49,518 nt of DNA. It comes from Ferrovibrio sp. GTDB taxonomy: Bacteria; Pseudomonadota; Alphaproteobacteria; Ferrovibrionales; Ferrovibrionaceae. The position numbers and the translations under genes are program-made. Each line of letters starts with the position of its first letter. The stretch's first letter is position 1. This document shows, in pieces, positions 1 to 8,649 of this stretch. The stretch lies in assembly GCF_002796975.1 (NCBI RefSeq), contig NZ_PEKV01000010.1, positions 111,300 to 160,817 of the forward strand, written 5' to 3'. The notes below the pieces were generated by a model. That model did not search any database, was not told the DNA's origin, and saw only the letters and a list, made by a program, of their open reading frames with translations.

Positions 1-3000
1 ATGATGGTGTTCTCATTCGTCACCGGCATCAGCGGCGAGGCCGGCGACGGCCGCACCACGATCATGCCACCCGACAGCCCCTTGCCGACATAATCGTTGG
101 CATCGCCGAAGACTTCCAGCTTGAGCCCCTGCACGGCGAAGGCGCCAAGCGACTGACCAGCCGAACCGGTGAGCCGCGCGGTGATATGGCCCGGCTTCAG
201 CCCCTTCATGCCGAACTTGCGCACCAGATGCGAGCTGAGCCGCGTGCCGATGGCGCGATGCGTGTTCCGGATATTGTAGGCCAGCTGCATCTTCTCGCCA
301 TGCGTGAAGACCGGGGCGGCATCCTCCAGCATCTGGGCATCGAGCGTATCGGGTACCTCGTTGCGGCCATCCAGCGTGCAGTAGCGCGCATGTTCGCCCG
401 CATCGGCCTGCGCCAGGATCGGGTTGAGATCGAGATCGTCGAGATGCGCGCCGCCGCGGCTGACCTGCGTGAGCAGATCGGTACGGCCGATGATCTCGTC
501 GAGCGACTTCACGCCGAGCTCAGACAGGATTTCACGTACCTCTTCGGCGATGAAGCTGAACAGGTTGATGACCTTCTCCGGGCTGCCATTGAATTTCTGC
601 CGCAGCGCGTCGTTCTGCGTGCAGATGCCGACTGGGCAGGTATTCGAATGGCACTGGCGCACCATGATGCAGCCCATCGCCACCAGCGCCGCCGTGCCGA
701 CACCGTATTCCTCGGCACCCAGCATGGCGGCGATGACGATGTCGCGGCCCGACTTCAGGCCGCCGTCGGTGCGCAGCTTCACGCGATGCCGCAGCTTGTT
801 CAGCGTCAGCACCTGGTTGGCTTCCGACAGGCCCATTTCCCACGGCGTGCCGGCATATTTCACGCTGGTCTGCGGCGAGGCGCCGGTGCCACCGACATGG
901 CCCGAGATCAGGATGACGTCGGCCTTGGCTTTGGCGACGCCGGCGGCAATCGTGCCGATGCCGGCTTCCGACACCAGCTTGACGGCAACCTGCGCTTCCG
1001 GGTTGATCTGCTTCAAATCGTAGATCAGCTGCGCCAGATCCTCGATCGAATAAATATCGTGATGCGGTGGCGGCGAGATCAGCATCACGCCGGGCGTCGC
1101 CAGACGACGCTTGGCGATCAGCTCGGTGACCTTGAAGCCGGGCAGCTGACCGCCCTCGCCGGGCTTGGCGCCCTGGGCGACCTTGATTTCCAGTTCGCGG
1201 CAGTTGTTGAGGTATTCCGCCGTGACGCCGAAGCGACCCGAGGCAACCTGCTTGATGGCCGAATTGGCATTGTCGCCATTCGGACGCGGCTTGAAATTCT
1301 CGGGCCCTTCGCCGCCTTCGCCGGAATCCGACTTGGCGCCGATGCGGTTCATCGCAATGGTCAGCGTCTCATGCGCCTCGGGGCCGAGCGCGCCGAGCGA
1401 CATGCCGGGCGTGATGAAGCGCTTGCGGATTTCGGTCACGGACTCGACCTGTTCGATCGGGATCGGCGCCGAAGCTGGCTTGATCTCCAGCAGATCGCGC
1501 ACCGAGATCGGCGGCAGTTCGCGCAGACCGGCCGTGTATTTCTTGAACAGCGCGTAATTCTCGCTGCCCACTGCCGTCTGCATCATATGGATCAGGTTGG
1601 CTTCCCAGGCATGCGCCTCGCCGCCACGACGGTAGCGGTAGATGCCGCCAACCGGCAGCGCGGTCACGTCAGACCGGAAGGCCTTCTCATGCAGGGCGAG
1701 AACCTTCTTCTGGATACCGATCAGACCGATGCCGGAGATGCGCGACGGCATACCGGGGAAGAGATCGGCCACCAGCGACCGGGACAGCCCGAGCGCCTCG
1801 AAGTTATAACCGCCGCGATAGCTGCTGATCACCGAAATGCCCATCTTGGACATGATCTTCAGCAGGCCGCCATCCACCGCGTCCTTGAAGCGGGTGACGG
1901 CCTCTTCGGCGCTCAGCTTGCCGAGCAGGCCGCGAGTGACGCGGTCGACCAGGCAGGCTTCGGCCAGATAGGCATTCACCGAGGTGGCGCCGACGCCGAT
2001 CAGCACGGCGAAGTAATGCACATCGAGGCATTCGCCCGAGCGCACGGTGAGAGAGGTGAAAGTACGCAGGCCCTGGCGCACCAGGTGGCTGTGCACGGCA
2101 CCCGTCGCCAGGATCATCGGGATCGCGGCGCGGGCCGGATTCATGCCCTCGTCGGTCAGCACGATATGGGCAGCACCGCCGCGCACGGCGTTTTCCGCTT
2201 CGCCGCGGATTCGCTTCAGCGCATCGCGCAGGACACCCTCGCCGCCATCGATGGCGAAGGTGCAGTCGATCTTCGCCGTCATCTTCTCGGCGTATTTCAG
2301 CACTTTCGAATAATCGGCATTCGACAGGCAGGGCGATTCGAGCAGGAGAATCGCGACCTGCTTGGCATCTTCATCCAGCACGTTGGTCAGGTTGCCCATG
2401 CGGGTGCGCAGACTCATCACCCGCTTCTCGCGCAGGCTGTCGATCGGCGGATTGGTGACCTGGCTGAACTGCTGGCGGAAGAAATGATGCAACCCGCGAT
2501 ACTGCTCGGAGAGCACCGCAATCGGCGTGTCGTCGCCCATCGAGCCGATGGCCTCCTTGGCGTCTTCCGCCATCGGATGCAGGATCAGCTCCATGTCTTC
2601 CAGGGTCAGGCCGAAAGCCAGCTGCGAGCGGCGCAGCTCATCCTTGCTGAAGGGCCTGGACGCACCCGGCGCATCCTTGATCTTCTCCAGCGTGACGATG
2701 TTCTTGACCCACTCACCATAAGGGTGATCGGACGCCAGCTTGTCCTTGATCTCGCGATCGAGGAATAGTTTGCCCTTCTTCAGGTCGATGGCGATCATGT
2801 CGCCCGGACCGACGCGGCCCTTGCGGACGATATTCTGCTCCGGCACCGGCACCATGCCGGTTTCCGAGCCGACGATGAGAAGATTGTCGGTGGTCACCGT
2901 ATAGCGGATCGGACGCAGGCCGTTGCGGTCGAGGCCCGCCACCGCCCAGCGGCCGTCGGTGGCGCAGATCGCCGCCGGACCGTCCCACGGTTCCATGATC

Positions 3001-4064
3001 GAGTTGCAGTAGGCGTAGAGGTCGCGATGCGACTGCGGCATCAGCGGCTTGTTCGACGCGCTTTCAGGAATCAGGATGGTCTTCACCATCGGCGCGGTAC
3101 GACCGGCGCGCACCAGCACCTCGAACACGCTGTCGAGCGCAGCCGAATCCGACGAGCCCGACTGCACGATCGGCTTGATGTCGTCCGAGAAATCGCCGAA
3201 GGCCTCGGAGGCCATCTTGATCTCGTGGCTCTTCATCCAGTTGACGTTGCCGCGCAGCGTGTTGATCTCGCCGTTATGGGCGAGCATGCGGAAGGGCTGC
3301 GCCAGACGCCAGGTCGGGAAAGTGTTGGTCGAATAGCGCTGGTGATAGATGGCAAAGGTCGAGACGAAACGCTCGTCCTGCAGATCGGGATAGAAGAAGT
3401 CGATCTGCTCGGCGAGGAACATGCCCTTGTAGATCACGCTGCGGCAGCTCAGCGAGCAGATATAGAAGTCGCTGATATGCGCGGCCAGCACCAGATTCTC
3501 GATACGGCGGCGGATCAGGAAGAGATCGCGCTCGAACGCGCCGTCATCCTTGCCATGGCGGTTCTCGATCAGCACCTGTTCGATTTCAGGGCGCGTCGCA
3601 TTGGCCTTCTCGCCAATGATGCTGGCATCGACCGGCACCTGGCGCCAGCCATAGATGCCATAGCCGAAATCGAGGATCGCGGTCTCGACGATGGTGCGGC
3701 AGGTTTCCTGCGCCGACAGGTCGGTCTTGGGCAGGAAGACCATGCCCAGGCCGAGCTTGCCTTCGCCCGGCTCGAAGCCCGAGCGGCGCACATGCTCGCG
3801 GAAGAAATCCTGCGGAATCTGCACGTGAATGCCGGCGCCGTCGCCGGTCTTGCCATCGGCATCCACCGCGCCGCGATGCCACAAAGCCTTCAGCGCCGTA
3901 ATACCGGCGGCGACGACGCTGCGGCGCGGCTGACCATCCAGCGAGGCGATCAGACCGACGCCGCAGGCATCGCGCTCATCCTCGCGGCTGTACATGCCGG
4001 TGTCCGACAGACGCTTGGTTTCGTCCTGCCACTGCTCGACGTAAGTGTTCCTGATGTCGGTCAT
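1..4064 (-). CDS. gltB: Glutamate synthase [NADPH] large subunit, 3' end outside window
   Basis: Makes two glutamates from glutamine and 2-oxoglutarate: ammonia released in the N-terminal amidotransferase domain is channelled to the FMN/Fe-S synthase centre, with electrons from GltD. The start ATG at 4062-4064 follows a good ribosome site (AGAAGGAG) that overlaps the stop of the upstream lipoprotein gene. The nucleophile is Cys34 in the motif DACGVG, after a short propeptide. About 1354 codons are visible, and the last ones read VVVRPSPASPLMPVTNENTI, typical of the C-terminal GXGXG beta-helix domain, so roughly 150 residues are missing. It is third in the minus-strand order gltD, lipoprotein, gltB and is probably co-transcribed with them. 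The family is certain; the only gap is the 3' end beyond the window. Confidence 0.97.
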   Translation of the reverse strand, partial: MTDIRNTYVEQWQDETKRLSDTGMYSREDERDACGVGLIASLDGQPRRSVVAAGITALKALWHRGAVDADGKTGDGAGIHVQIPQDFFREHVRRSGFEPGEGKLGLGMVFLPKTDLSAQETCRTIVETAILDFGYGIYGWRQVPVDASIIGEKANATRPEIEQVLIENRHGKDDGAFERDLFLIRRRIENLVLAAHISDFYICSLSCRSVIYKGMFLAEQIDFFYPDLQDERFVSTFAIYHQRYSTNTFPTWRLAQPFRMLAHNGEINTLRGNVNWMKSHEIKMASEAFGDFSDDIKPIVQSGSSDSAALDSVFEVLVRAGRTAPMVKTILIPESASNKPLMPQSHRDLYAYCNSIMEPWDGPAAICATDGRWAVAGLDRNGLRPIRYTVTTDNLLIVGSETGMVPVPEQNIVRKGRVGPGDMIAIDLKKGKLFLDREIKDKLASDHPYGEWVKNIVTLEKIKDAPGASRPFSKDELRRSQLAFGLTLEDMELILHPMAEDAKEAIGSMGDDTPIAVLSEQYRGLHHFFRQQFSQVTNPPIDSLREKRVMSLRTRMGNLTNVLDEDAKQVAILLLESPCLSNADYSKVLKYAEKMTAKIDCTFAIDGGEGVLRDALKRIRGEAENAVRGGAAHIVLTDEGMNPARAAIPMILATGAVHSHLVRQGLRTFTSLTVRSGECLDVHYFAVLIGVGATSVNAYLAEACLVDRVTRGLLGKLSAEEAVTRFKDAVDGGLLKIMSKMGISVISSYRGGYNFEALGLSRSLVADLFPGMPSRISGIGLIGIQKKVLALHEKAFRSDVTALPVGGIYRYRRGGEAHAWEANLIHMMQTAVGSENYALFKKYTAGLRELPPISVRDLLEIKPASAPIPIEQVESVTEIRKRFITPGMSLGALGPEAHETLTIAMNRIGAKSDSGEGGEGPENFKPRPNGDNANSAIKQVASGRFGVTAEYLNNCRELEIKVAQGAKPGEGGQLPGFKVTELIAKRRLATPGVMLISPPPHHDIYSIEDLAQLIYDLKQINPEAQVAVKLVSEAGIGTIAAGVAKAKADVILISGHVGGTGASPQTSVKYAGTPWEMGLSEANQVLTLNKLRHRVKLRTDGGLKSGRDIVIAAMLGAEEYGVGTAALVAMGCIMVRQCHSNTCPVGICTQNDALRQKFNGSPEKVINLFSFIAEEVREILSELGVKSLDEIIGRTDLLTQVSRGGAHLDDLDLNPILAQADAGEHARYCTLDGRNEVPDTLDAQMLEDAAPVFTHGEKMQLAYNIRNTHRAIGTRLSSHLVRKFGMKGLKPGHITARLTGSAGQSLGAFAVQGLKLEVFGDANDYVGKGLSGGMIVVRPSPASPLMPVTNENTI

Positions 4065-4077
4065 GGTCGGACTCCTT

Positions 4078-4683
4078 CTACTTCTTCTGCAGACCCAGCT
4101 CGGCGAGCCGGTCCTTGTTCAATTCCTGCGCCCGCTCGGCGCGCAGCCGCGCCAGCAAAGCGAGTTCCTTGTGGCGCTGGTCGAGCGACTGGCCGAAAGC
4201 AGCCATGCGGGTGTGATCGACATTGCGCTCGATCTCGAGCAGCACGTTGATCGCGGCCTTTGACAGCTTGTCGGTGGCGATGCCGGGCTGCATCGCCTCC
4301 TGGCCGGCCGGCGAGAGCAGCACGCGCTTGAAGACCTGCAGTTCAGTCGCCGTGAAATTGGCGGCGAATTCATCAGCGACGACGCCAACGAGGTCTTCCA
4401 GCACGGCGCGCATACTGGCGGCCTGGAATTCCTCGACATAAACCTGGATGCTGGCGTCCTTGCCGGGGAATTCACGGCTCAGGCTTGCATAGAGCTGGCT
4501 GCGGCTGAGCGCGATCTGCTCGGCCAGCATCTGCTCGACGGGGAAAGCGCGCGCCACGATCTGCGCGTCCTGCTGGCGCGAGACTGCGTCGTTCCTGGGC
4601 GCCCCATTTGATCCTGGCGTGACGCAGGCCGTCAGCGCGAGCGACAGCAGCGCAGCGAGCGTTATGTTGCGAAGCGCGCTCAT
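4078..4683 (-). CDS. Small lipoprotein, possibly DUF2059-like, between gltD and gltB
   Basis: A 201-residue predicted lipoprotein of unknown function. The N-terminus MSALRNITLAALLSLALTAC is a lipoprotein signal peptide ending in the lipobox LTAC (Cys20). The mature part is mostly helical and contains VFKRVLLSPAGQEAMQ, which resembles the C-terminal 'SPAG' segment of DUF2059 proteins; this is a weak, motif-level match. Its ATG overlaps the gltD stop (ATGA at 4680-4683), and its stop lies within the gltB ribosome site, so it should be translated with both glutamate synthase subunits. An in-frame extension up to 5265 runs into gltD antisense-frame sequence and is not used. Why a lipoprotein sits inside this operon is unknown. 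Confidence 0.85.
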   Translation of the reverse strand: MSALRNITLAALLSLALTACVTPGSNGAPRNDAVSRQQDAQIVARAFPVEQMLAEQIALSRSQLYASLSREFPGKDASIQVYVEEFQAASMRAVLEDLVGVVADEFAANFTATELQVFKRVLLSPAGQEAMQPGIATDKLSKAAINVLLEIERNVDHTRMAAFGQSLDQRHKELALLARLRAERAQELNKDRLAELGLQKK

Positions 4684-6218
4684 TCGGCAGCCACAGCCGA
4701 TGGCTGTACCTTCGACTGAATGAACTGATGGATCGCATCGGCGCAGTCGCGGCCGTCGCGGATCGCCCAGACGACGAGGCTGGCGCCGCGCACGATATCG
4801 CCGGCGGCAAACACGCCCGGGATATTGGTCATCTTGCTGCGCGCCGAGATCTTCACGGTGCCCCAGCGGGTGACTTCCAGATGCGGCGCCTTGAAGGCCT
4901 GGGCCAGATCTTCCGGATCGAAGCCGAGCGCCTTGATCACGATATCGGCCGGCTGGTCGAAATCGGCATTCTCGATTTCCACCGGGACCTGACGGCCCGA
5001 AGCATCGGCCGGACCGAGCTTCATGCGGCTGGCATGCACGGCGCTGACGCCCTCGCCGCCCTGGAAGCTGACATCCTTCACGCGGGCAGCAGCCGGATCG
5101 GCCTGCTTCAGCTTGTCGAAGCCGGCTTCGGCGCTGGCATTGAAGTCGCCGCCGCGGAAACTCTTGGGCAGCGACAGCCAGACGAATTCGACGCCTTCTT
5201 CCTCGGCATTCTTCACTTCGCGCATCGAGCCCGGCATGTTGGCCTTGTCGCGGCGATACAGGCAATGCACGGCGGTGGCGCCCTGGCGAATGGCGGTGCG
5301 TACGCAGTCCATCGCGGTGTCGCCGCCACCGATCACGACCACCTTCTTGCCAGCTGCATTCAGCTTGCCGCTGTCATACTCGGGCACCTTGTCGCCCAGA
5401 CCGTTCCGGTTCGAGGCGGTGAGATAGGTCATCGCCGGCACGATATTGTCGAGCCCCGAACCCGGCGCCTGCAGCTCGCGCGCCTTGTAGACGCCGGTGG
5501 CGATCAGCACGGCGTCGTGCTTCTTGCGCAGGTCGTCGAGCGAGGCATCGCGGCCGACTTCGAAATTCATGTGGAAGGTCACGCCGGCCGCTTCGAGCAG
5601 CGCCGTGCGGCGCTCGACCACATGCTTCTCCAGCTTGAAGTTCGGAATGCCGTAGATCATCAGCCCGCCGGCGCGGTCGTAGCGATCATAGACATGCACC
5701 GCGTAACCCAGGCGACGCAGCTTGTCGGCGGCAGCCAGACCGGCGGGGCCGGCGCCAATGATGCCGATGCTCTGCGGCCGTTCGCCATGGGTCGGCTTCG
5801 GCGCCTGCACCCAGCCGGCCTCCCAGGCCTTCTCGGTGATGTACTTCTCGATCGAGCCGATGGTGACGGTGCCATGACCCGACTGCTCGATCACGCAGTT
5901 GCCTTCGCACAGACGGTCCTGCGGGCAGATGCGGCCGCAGACCTCGGGAAACGTATTGGTCGCCTGGCTCAGCTCATAGGCTTCTTCCAGCCGGCCTTCG
6001 GCGGTCATGCGCAGCCAGTCGGGGATATTGTTGTGCAGCGGGCAATGCACCTGACAGAAGGGCACGCCGCATTGCGAGCAGCGCGACGCCTGCTCGGTCG
6101 CCTTGGTGGCCGCGAATTCGCGATAGATCTCGTCGAAGTCGCCGGCGCGCTCGGACGCGGTGCGCTTTTCCGGCATCGCCTGGGCGGTCTGCACGAACTT
6201 CAGCATCTTCTCGGCCAT
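4680..6218 (-). CDS. gltD: Glutamate synthase [NADPH] small subunit
   Basis: The flavoprotein subunit (512 aa) that oxidises NADPH and passes electrons through Fe-S clusters to GltB. The N-terminal cysteine cluster region shows CSQCGVPFCQVHC and CGRICPQDRLCEGNC, which bind two 4Fe-4S clusters. An FAD Rossmann motif GIIGAGPAGLAAADKL lies near residues 151-166, and a second dinucleotide motif VVVIGGGDTAMD follows near the middle for NADPH. Length is a little above the usual 470-490. The ATG at 6216-6218 has AGGAAGG about 12 bases upstream. It is the first gene of the three-gene unit and ends in an ATGA overlap with the lipoprotein gene. Confidence 0.96.
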   Translation of the reverse strand: MAEKMLKFVQTAQAMPEKRTASERAGDFDEIYREFAATKATEQASRCSQCGVPFCQVHCPLHNNIPDWLRMTAEGRLEEAYELSQATNTFPEVCGRICPQDRLCEGNCVIEQSGHGTVTIGSIEKYITEKAWEAGWVQAPKPTHGERPQSIGIIGAGPAGLAAADKLRRLGYAVHVYDRYDRAGGLMIYGIPNFKLEKHVVERRTALLEAAGVTFHMNFEVGRDASLDDLRKKHDAVLIATGVYKARELQAPGSGLDNIVPAMTYLTASNRNGLGDKVPEYDSGKLNAAGKKVVVIGGGDTAMDCVRTAIRQGATAVHCLYRRDKANMPGSMREVKNAEEEGVEFVWLSLPKSFRGGDFNASAEAGFDKLKQADPAAARVKDVSFQGGEGVSAVHASRMKLGPADASGRQVPVEIENADFDQPADIVIKALGFDPEDLAQAFKAPHLEVTRWGTVKISARSKMTNIPGVFAAGDIVRGASLVVWAIRDGRDCADAIHQFIQSKVQPSAVAAE

Positions 6219-6668
6219 GGCACGGCGCCTTCCTGGGGCGACCTGCCGGCTGGTCGATAGATATTAAGGAGCGGCAGATCGGGTCTTGGGACAAAGACAC
6301 CCCGGGCGGCGGATCCGCTCGCACCCTGCTGGGATGCAAAAGGACGCTTCGACTGGGGCGGAGTGCAACTTTTATTGCTGAATGCCCGCCCGATCAAGCA
6401 AATAATATCCGATAGGTCATGTTTGTTGACCTTTTCGATTCTTGCGCGGCCATGACAAGGCTTGACCACAGGGTCAGAGCGTCACACACCCACCATATTA
6501 GGACCGAAATGAGACGATATGGGTATTAAGCCATTGAAATGGCTGCGGCAGTTTTCCACAGCCAGCCTGTGCCGCAAAACGCCGCCGCTTTGCCCGCCTT
6601 CCGCCTGAATTGAGCGTCTTGATGAGAGCAGGCCGGAACAGCCGGTCAGCCACATGCGAGGTTTCCTC
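6219..6668. other. Divergent intergenic region, gltD to exported His/Tyr-rich gene
   Basis: About 450 bases with no supportable gene on either strand. It holds the candidate gltD promoter and a short palindrome AGCCATT-GA-AATGGCT at 6529-6544, about 125 bases before the downstream plus-strand gene, which could be an operator. Base composition is more AT-rich than the surrounding genes, as expected of a regulatory region. Confidence 0.6.
6369..6397 (-). promoter_or_regulatory. Candidate promoter for the gltD-lipoprotein-gltB unit
   Basis: On the minus strand TTGATC (6397-6392) is followed after 17 bases by TAAAAG (6374-6369), about 150 bases upstream of the gltD start. Each hexamer matches sigma-70 at about four of six positions. 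This is pattern matching only, and no activator site was recognised. Confidence 0.25.
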
Positions 6669-6977
6669 ATGCGCCTTCTTCATGGTCTGGCGATCGCGAG
6701 CGCCATGTTGATCTCGGTGCCCGCCTTCACCTCCTCGGCCGAGGCCGGCGACAGGCATCATCACGGCGGCCCCAGGCATGGCCATCACTACCATGGTGGC
6801 GGCAAGCAGGTGTTCTATGACTACCGGATCGAGCGACGCTGGCACGGCCCTCCCGGCTACTATGCCTATCCGCCGGGCTATTACATCGCGCCGGCCCCGG
6901 TCTACTACTATCCAGCGCCGCCACCACGATACGTGCCGCGCGGCCCTTCGATCAGCGTGACGATCCCGCTGGATTAA
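6669..6977 (+). CDS. Small exported His/Gly/Tyr/Pro-rich protein
   Basis: A 102-residue protein with a clear signal peptide (MRLLHGLAIASAMLISVPAF, cleavage probably after AEA). The mature protein begins with a histidine/glycine-rich stretch (HHHGGPRHGHHYHGGG) and continues with a Tyr/Pro-rich segment (GYYAYPPGYY, APVYYYPAPPP). Such composition is common in small alphaproteobacterial envelope proteins of unknown function; metal binding through the histidines is a guess. The ATG at 6669 was preferred to the in-frame ATG at 6654 because GCGAGG lies 7 bases upstream of it. A strong terminator follows the stop directly, so it is probably monocistronic. Confidence 0.75.
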   Translation: MRLLHGLAIASAMLISVPAFTSSAEAGDRHHHGGPRHGHHYHGGGKQVFYDYRIERRWHGPPGYYAYPPGYYIAPAPVYYYPAPPPRYVPRGPSISVTIPLD

Positions 6978-7005
6978 GCAGGCTTTCCAAGCCTTTGAAC
7001 GACGA

Positions 7006-7034
7006 AGCGCCCGGTCATAAGCCGGGCGCTTTTT
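7006..7034 (+). terminator. Rho-independent terminator
   Basis: Perfect 9-bp stem AGCGCCCGG (7006-7014) with CCGGGCGCT (7022-7030), a 7-base loop, then a T run to 7034. It follows the His/Tyr-rich gene by about 28 bases. Confidence 0.9.
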
Positions 7035-7046
7035 CATTGCCTGTGG

Positions 7047-7075
7047 TTGCAGAGATATGAATACTAGCATAATTA
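7047..7075 (+). promoter_or_regulatory. AT-rich promoter region of the frameshifted locus
   Basis: After the terminator the sequence turns AT-rich. TTGCAG at 7047-7052 lies before CATAAT at 7068-7073 (15-base spacing, suboptimal), and further A/T hexamers follow. This is the likely promoter zone for the gene at 7143. The exact hexamers are uncertain. Confidence 0.3.
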
Positions 7076-7142
7076 GGTTGCATATTTAGAACATTTCAGG
7101 TACATAAAGATGGTATGCCGTCTCGATATTCAGGATAGCCAA

Positions 7143-8000
7143 ATGAGCCTGCTTCCGATTGATCCCGACCAGAACTCGATCCGCCCCTCTTTCTTCCCTG
7201 CCATCGGCGACATTTTCAACCTCACCGGCGCCATTGGACCGGAAGCCGCCAATGCCCGCGACGATGTCATCCGCGCGCAGATTCTGCTCGGCGAGTCCGG
7301 CGATCTCGATCTCGGAAGTCTCGGCGGTCCGACCGGCTGGCCCGGCAGCGAACTGACCCGTGGCCTGAAACGCTATCAGCGGCGCAAGGGACTGACGGTC
7401 GACGGCCTGATGCTGCCCGACGGCGAAACGATCCATGCGCTGCAGGCTCTCGGCGAACGCTTTGCAGGCTCTCACGCGCCGACAACAGCGGAGGTCGACG
7501 ATCACCACGACCGCCTGGCGCGCTATCGCGCCGAGGATAGTGAAGATGTGGAGCTGCCACGGCTGGAACTGCCGCGTGCAGATGACGGCAGGGTGCCAGC
7601 TGACGCGCGGACCGTTGCGACGGATTCCGACCGGCTCGCTACGATACAGCCGCTCTCAGAGGTGAAAAGCGACATCGATGACGATGGCTCGCTCCGCTTC
7701 ACGCCTGGCGCGCAGGTCGCACAAGCGGCCGAGCTCATGCAGATGATGCAGGCACAGGCAGCGGCCAACGCTGCTGCGGCAGCCGGTGGTGCTGTCGGTG
7801 CATCAAAACAACTGCCGCCCGGCGTGACACCGGAGATAGATAAAGTCGGCCATCGGCTGGAAAAATGGGTCGACGACAAGATCAACCTGCTGACTTTGCC
7901 GGTGCAGGCCCAGCGTTATCTCAATGACGGTACGCCGATCAACCTGCCGTCCGCCTTGCTCGATCCGGCCATTGACGCAGCCAGCAGAACGCCGCGCTGA
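7143..8000 (+). CDS. Peptidoglycan-binding-like protein, N-terminal part of a frame-disrupted gene
   Basis: A 285-residue reading frame. Residues about 40-105 resemble a peptidoglycan-binding repeat (RGLKRYQRRKGLTVDGLM followed by a GETIHALQAL-like segment), of the kind found at the N-termini of some secreted effectors. An acidic linker and an Ala/Gln-rich helix (LMQMMQAQAAANAAAAAGG) follow. Start 7143 has AGGA 7 bases upstream; 7110 is an alternative. The frame ends at TGA 7998-8000 with the unlikely tail SRTPR, while the -1 frame is open from 7976 and continues as protein-like sequence to 8593. Restoring one C near 7979-7982 would join both parts into one protein of about 483 residues. The gene is therefore probably broken, or carries an assembly error. 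Confidence 0.7.
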   Translation: MSLLPIDPDQNSIRPSFFPAIGDIFNLTGAIGPEAANARDDVIRAQILLGESGDLDLGSLGGPTGWPGSELTRGLKRYQRRKGLTVDGLMLPDGETIHALQALGERFAGSHAPTTAEVDDHHDRLARYRAEDSEDVELPRLELPRADDGRVPADARTVATDSDRLATIQPLSEVKSDIDDDGSLRFTPGAQVAQAAELMQMMQAQAAANAAAAAGGAVGASKQLPPGVTPEIDKVGHRLEKWVDDKINLLTLPVQAQRYLNDGTPINLPSALLDPAIDAASRTPR

Positions 8001-8131
8001 AGCCGAGCGCGCCGGAGGAAAAGGGGAATTATTCGGGCGACCTATTAGCCTGGGGCACCAAGGCCATACAAGCTGGCATTCAGGATATTTTCGGCACAAC
8101 AGTTGAGCGCAACGAAACAGACAACACCCGA

Positions 8132-8593
8132 TTGTCGAGTAATGTCATAGTACAGGCATGCAATGAAGTGATTGGCGAAAATATCCGTCTACACGGCTTC
8201 AAGCATGTTGCTGGAGCCTCACTTGATGGGAAAGGTGAAAATGAACTCGCCGAAGCCGCAATGAAAGACGGTATAATCAATAAAGGCGGTGGCGGTCATA
8301 GCTTTCCTGATATTCTTTATAAGCGAGGAGAGGAACTCGTCGGCATCAATAGCGCTACGGAATCAGCACCCGGCCGTTATATTGGCCGTGAAGTCAGAAG
8401 TTTCGCCAAACTGGTGGAGAATATGGGGCGGTGGGTTGCAGCCATTACTGGCAAAAAGCGTCCCGATGAAGATATCGACGAATATCGGCAACGCGCCAGG
8501 CAGGTCTGTGAAGACGCATTTGGGAAGCATCTTGCAAAAGATGACGCCGAGTCAGAGCAGCAAGTCGATAATTCAAATCCTGCAAGCCCATGA
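8132..8593 (+). CDS. C-terminal part of the frame-disrupted gene (candidate toxin domain)
   Basis: The earliest usable start in this frame is TTG 8132, but the frame is open from 7976 without any ATG, as expected of the downstream half of a frameshifted gene. The protein-like part starts around KPSAPEEKGNYSGDLLAWG (about 8000). A conserved-looking core lies near KGGGGHSFPDILYKRGEELV, followed by GRYIGREVRSF. The PD...E pattern hints at a PD-(D/E)XK-like fold, but the expected lysine is absent (GIN follows), so no activity is claimed. GC is lower than the neighbours. A small unknown gene follows after 56 bases, an arrangement typical of effector and immunity genes. The evidence supports a gene remnant, with function unproven. 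Confidence 0.55.
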   Translation: MSSNVIVQACNEVIGENIRLHGFKHVAGASLDGKGENELAEAAMKDGIINKGGGGHSFPDILYKRGEELVGINSATESAPGRYIGREVRSFAKLVENMGRWVAAITGKKRPDEDIDEYRQRARQVCEDAFGKHLAKDDAESEQQVDNSNPASP

Positions 8594-8649
8594 GCACGAC
8601 TTTCGCCATACATCGGAAACGGACGCATCACCGCTCCAGGAATACCGCG

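Noticed and set aside
186..2768. An 860-codon open frame on the plus strand across gltB
   Set aside because: It is antisense to the clearly coding gltB frame, is full of Arg/His/Ala low-complexity typical of high-GC shadow frames, and has no ribosome site.
8132..8593. Calling the C-terminal fragment an active PD-(D/E)XK nuclease
   Set aside because: Only the PD and a following Glu fit; the catalytic lysine position reads Asn, so the motif is not sufficient.
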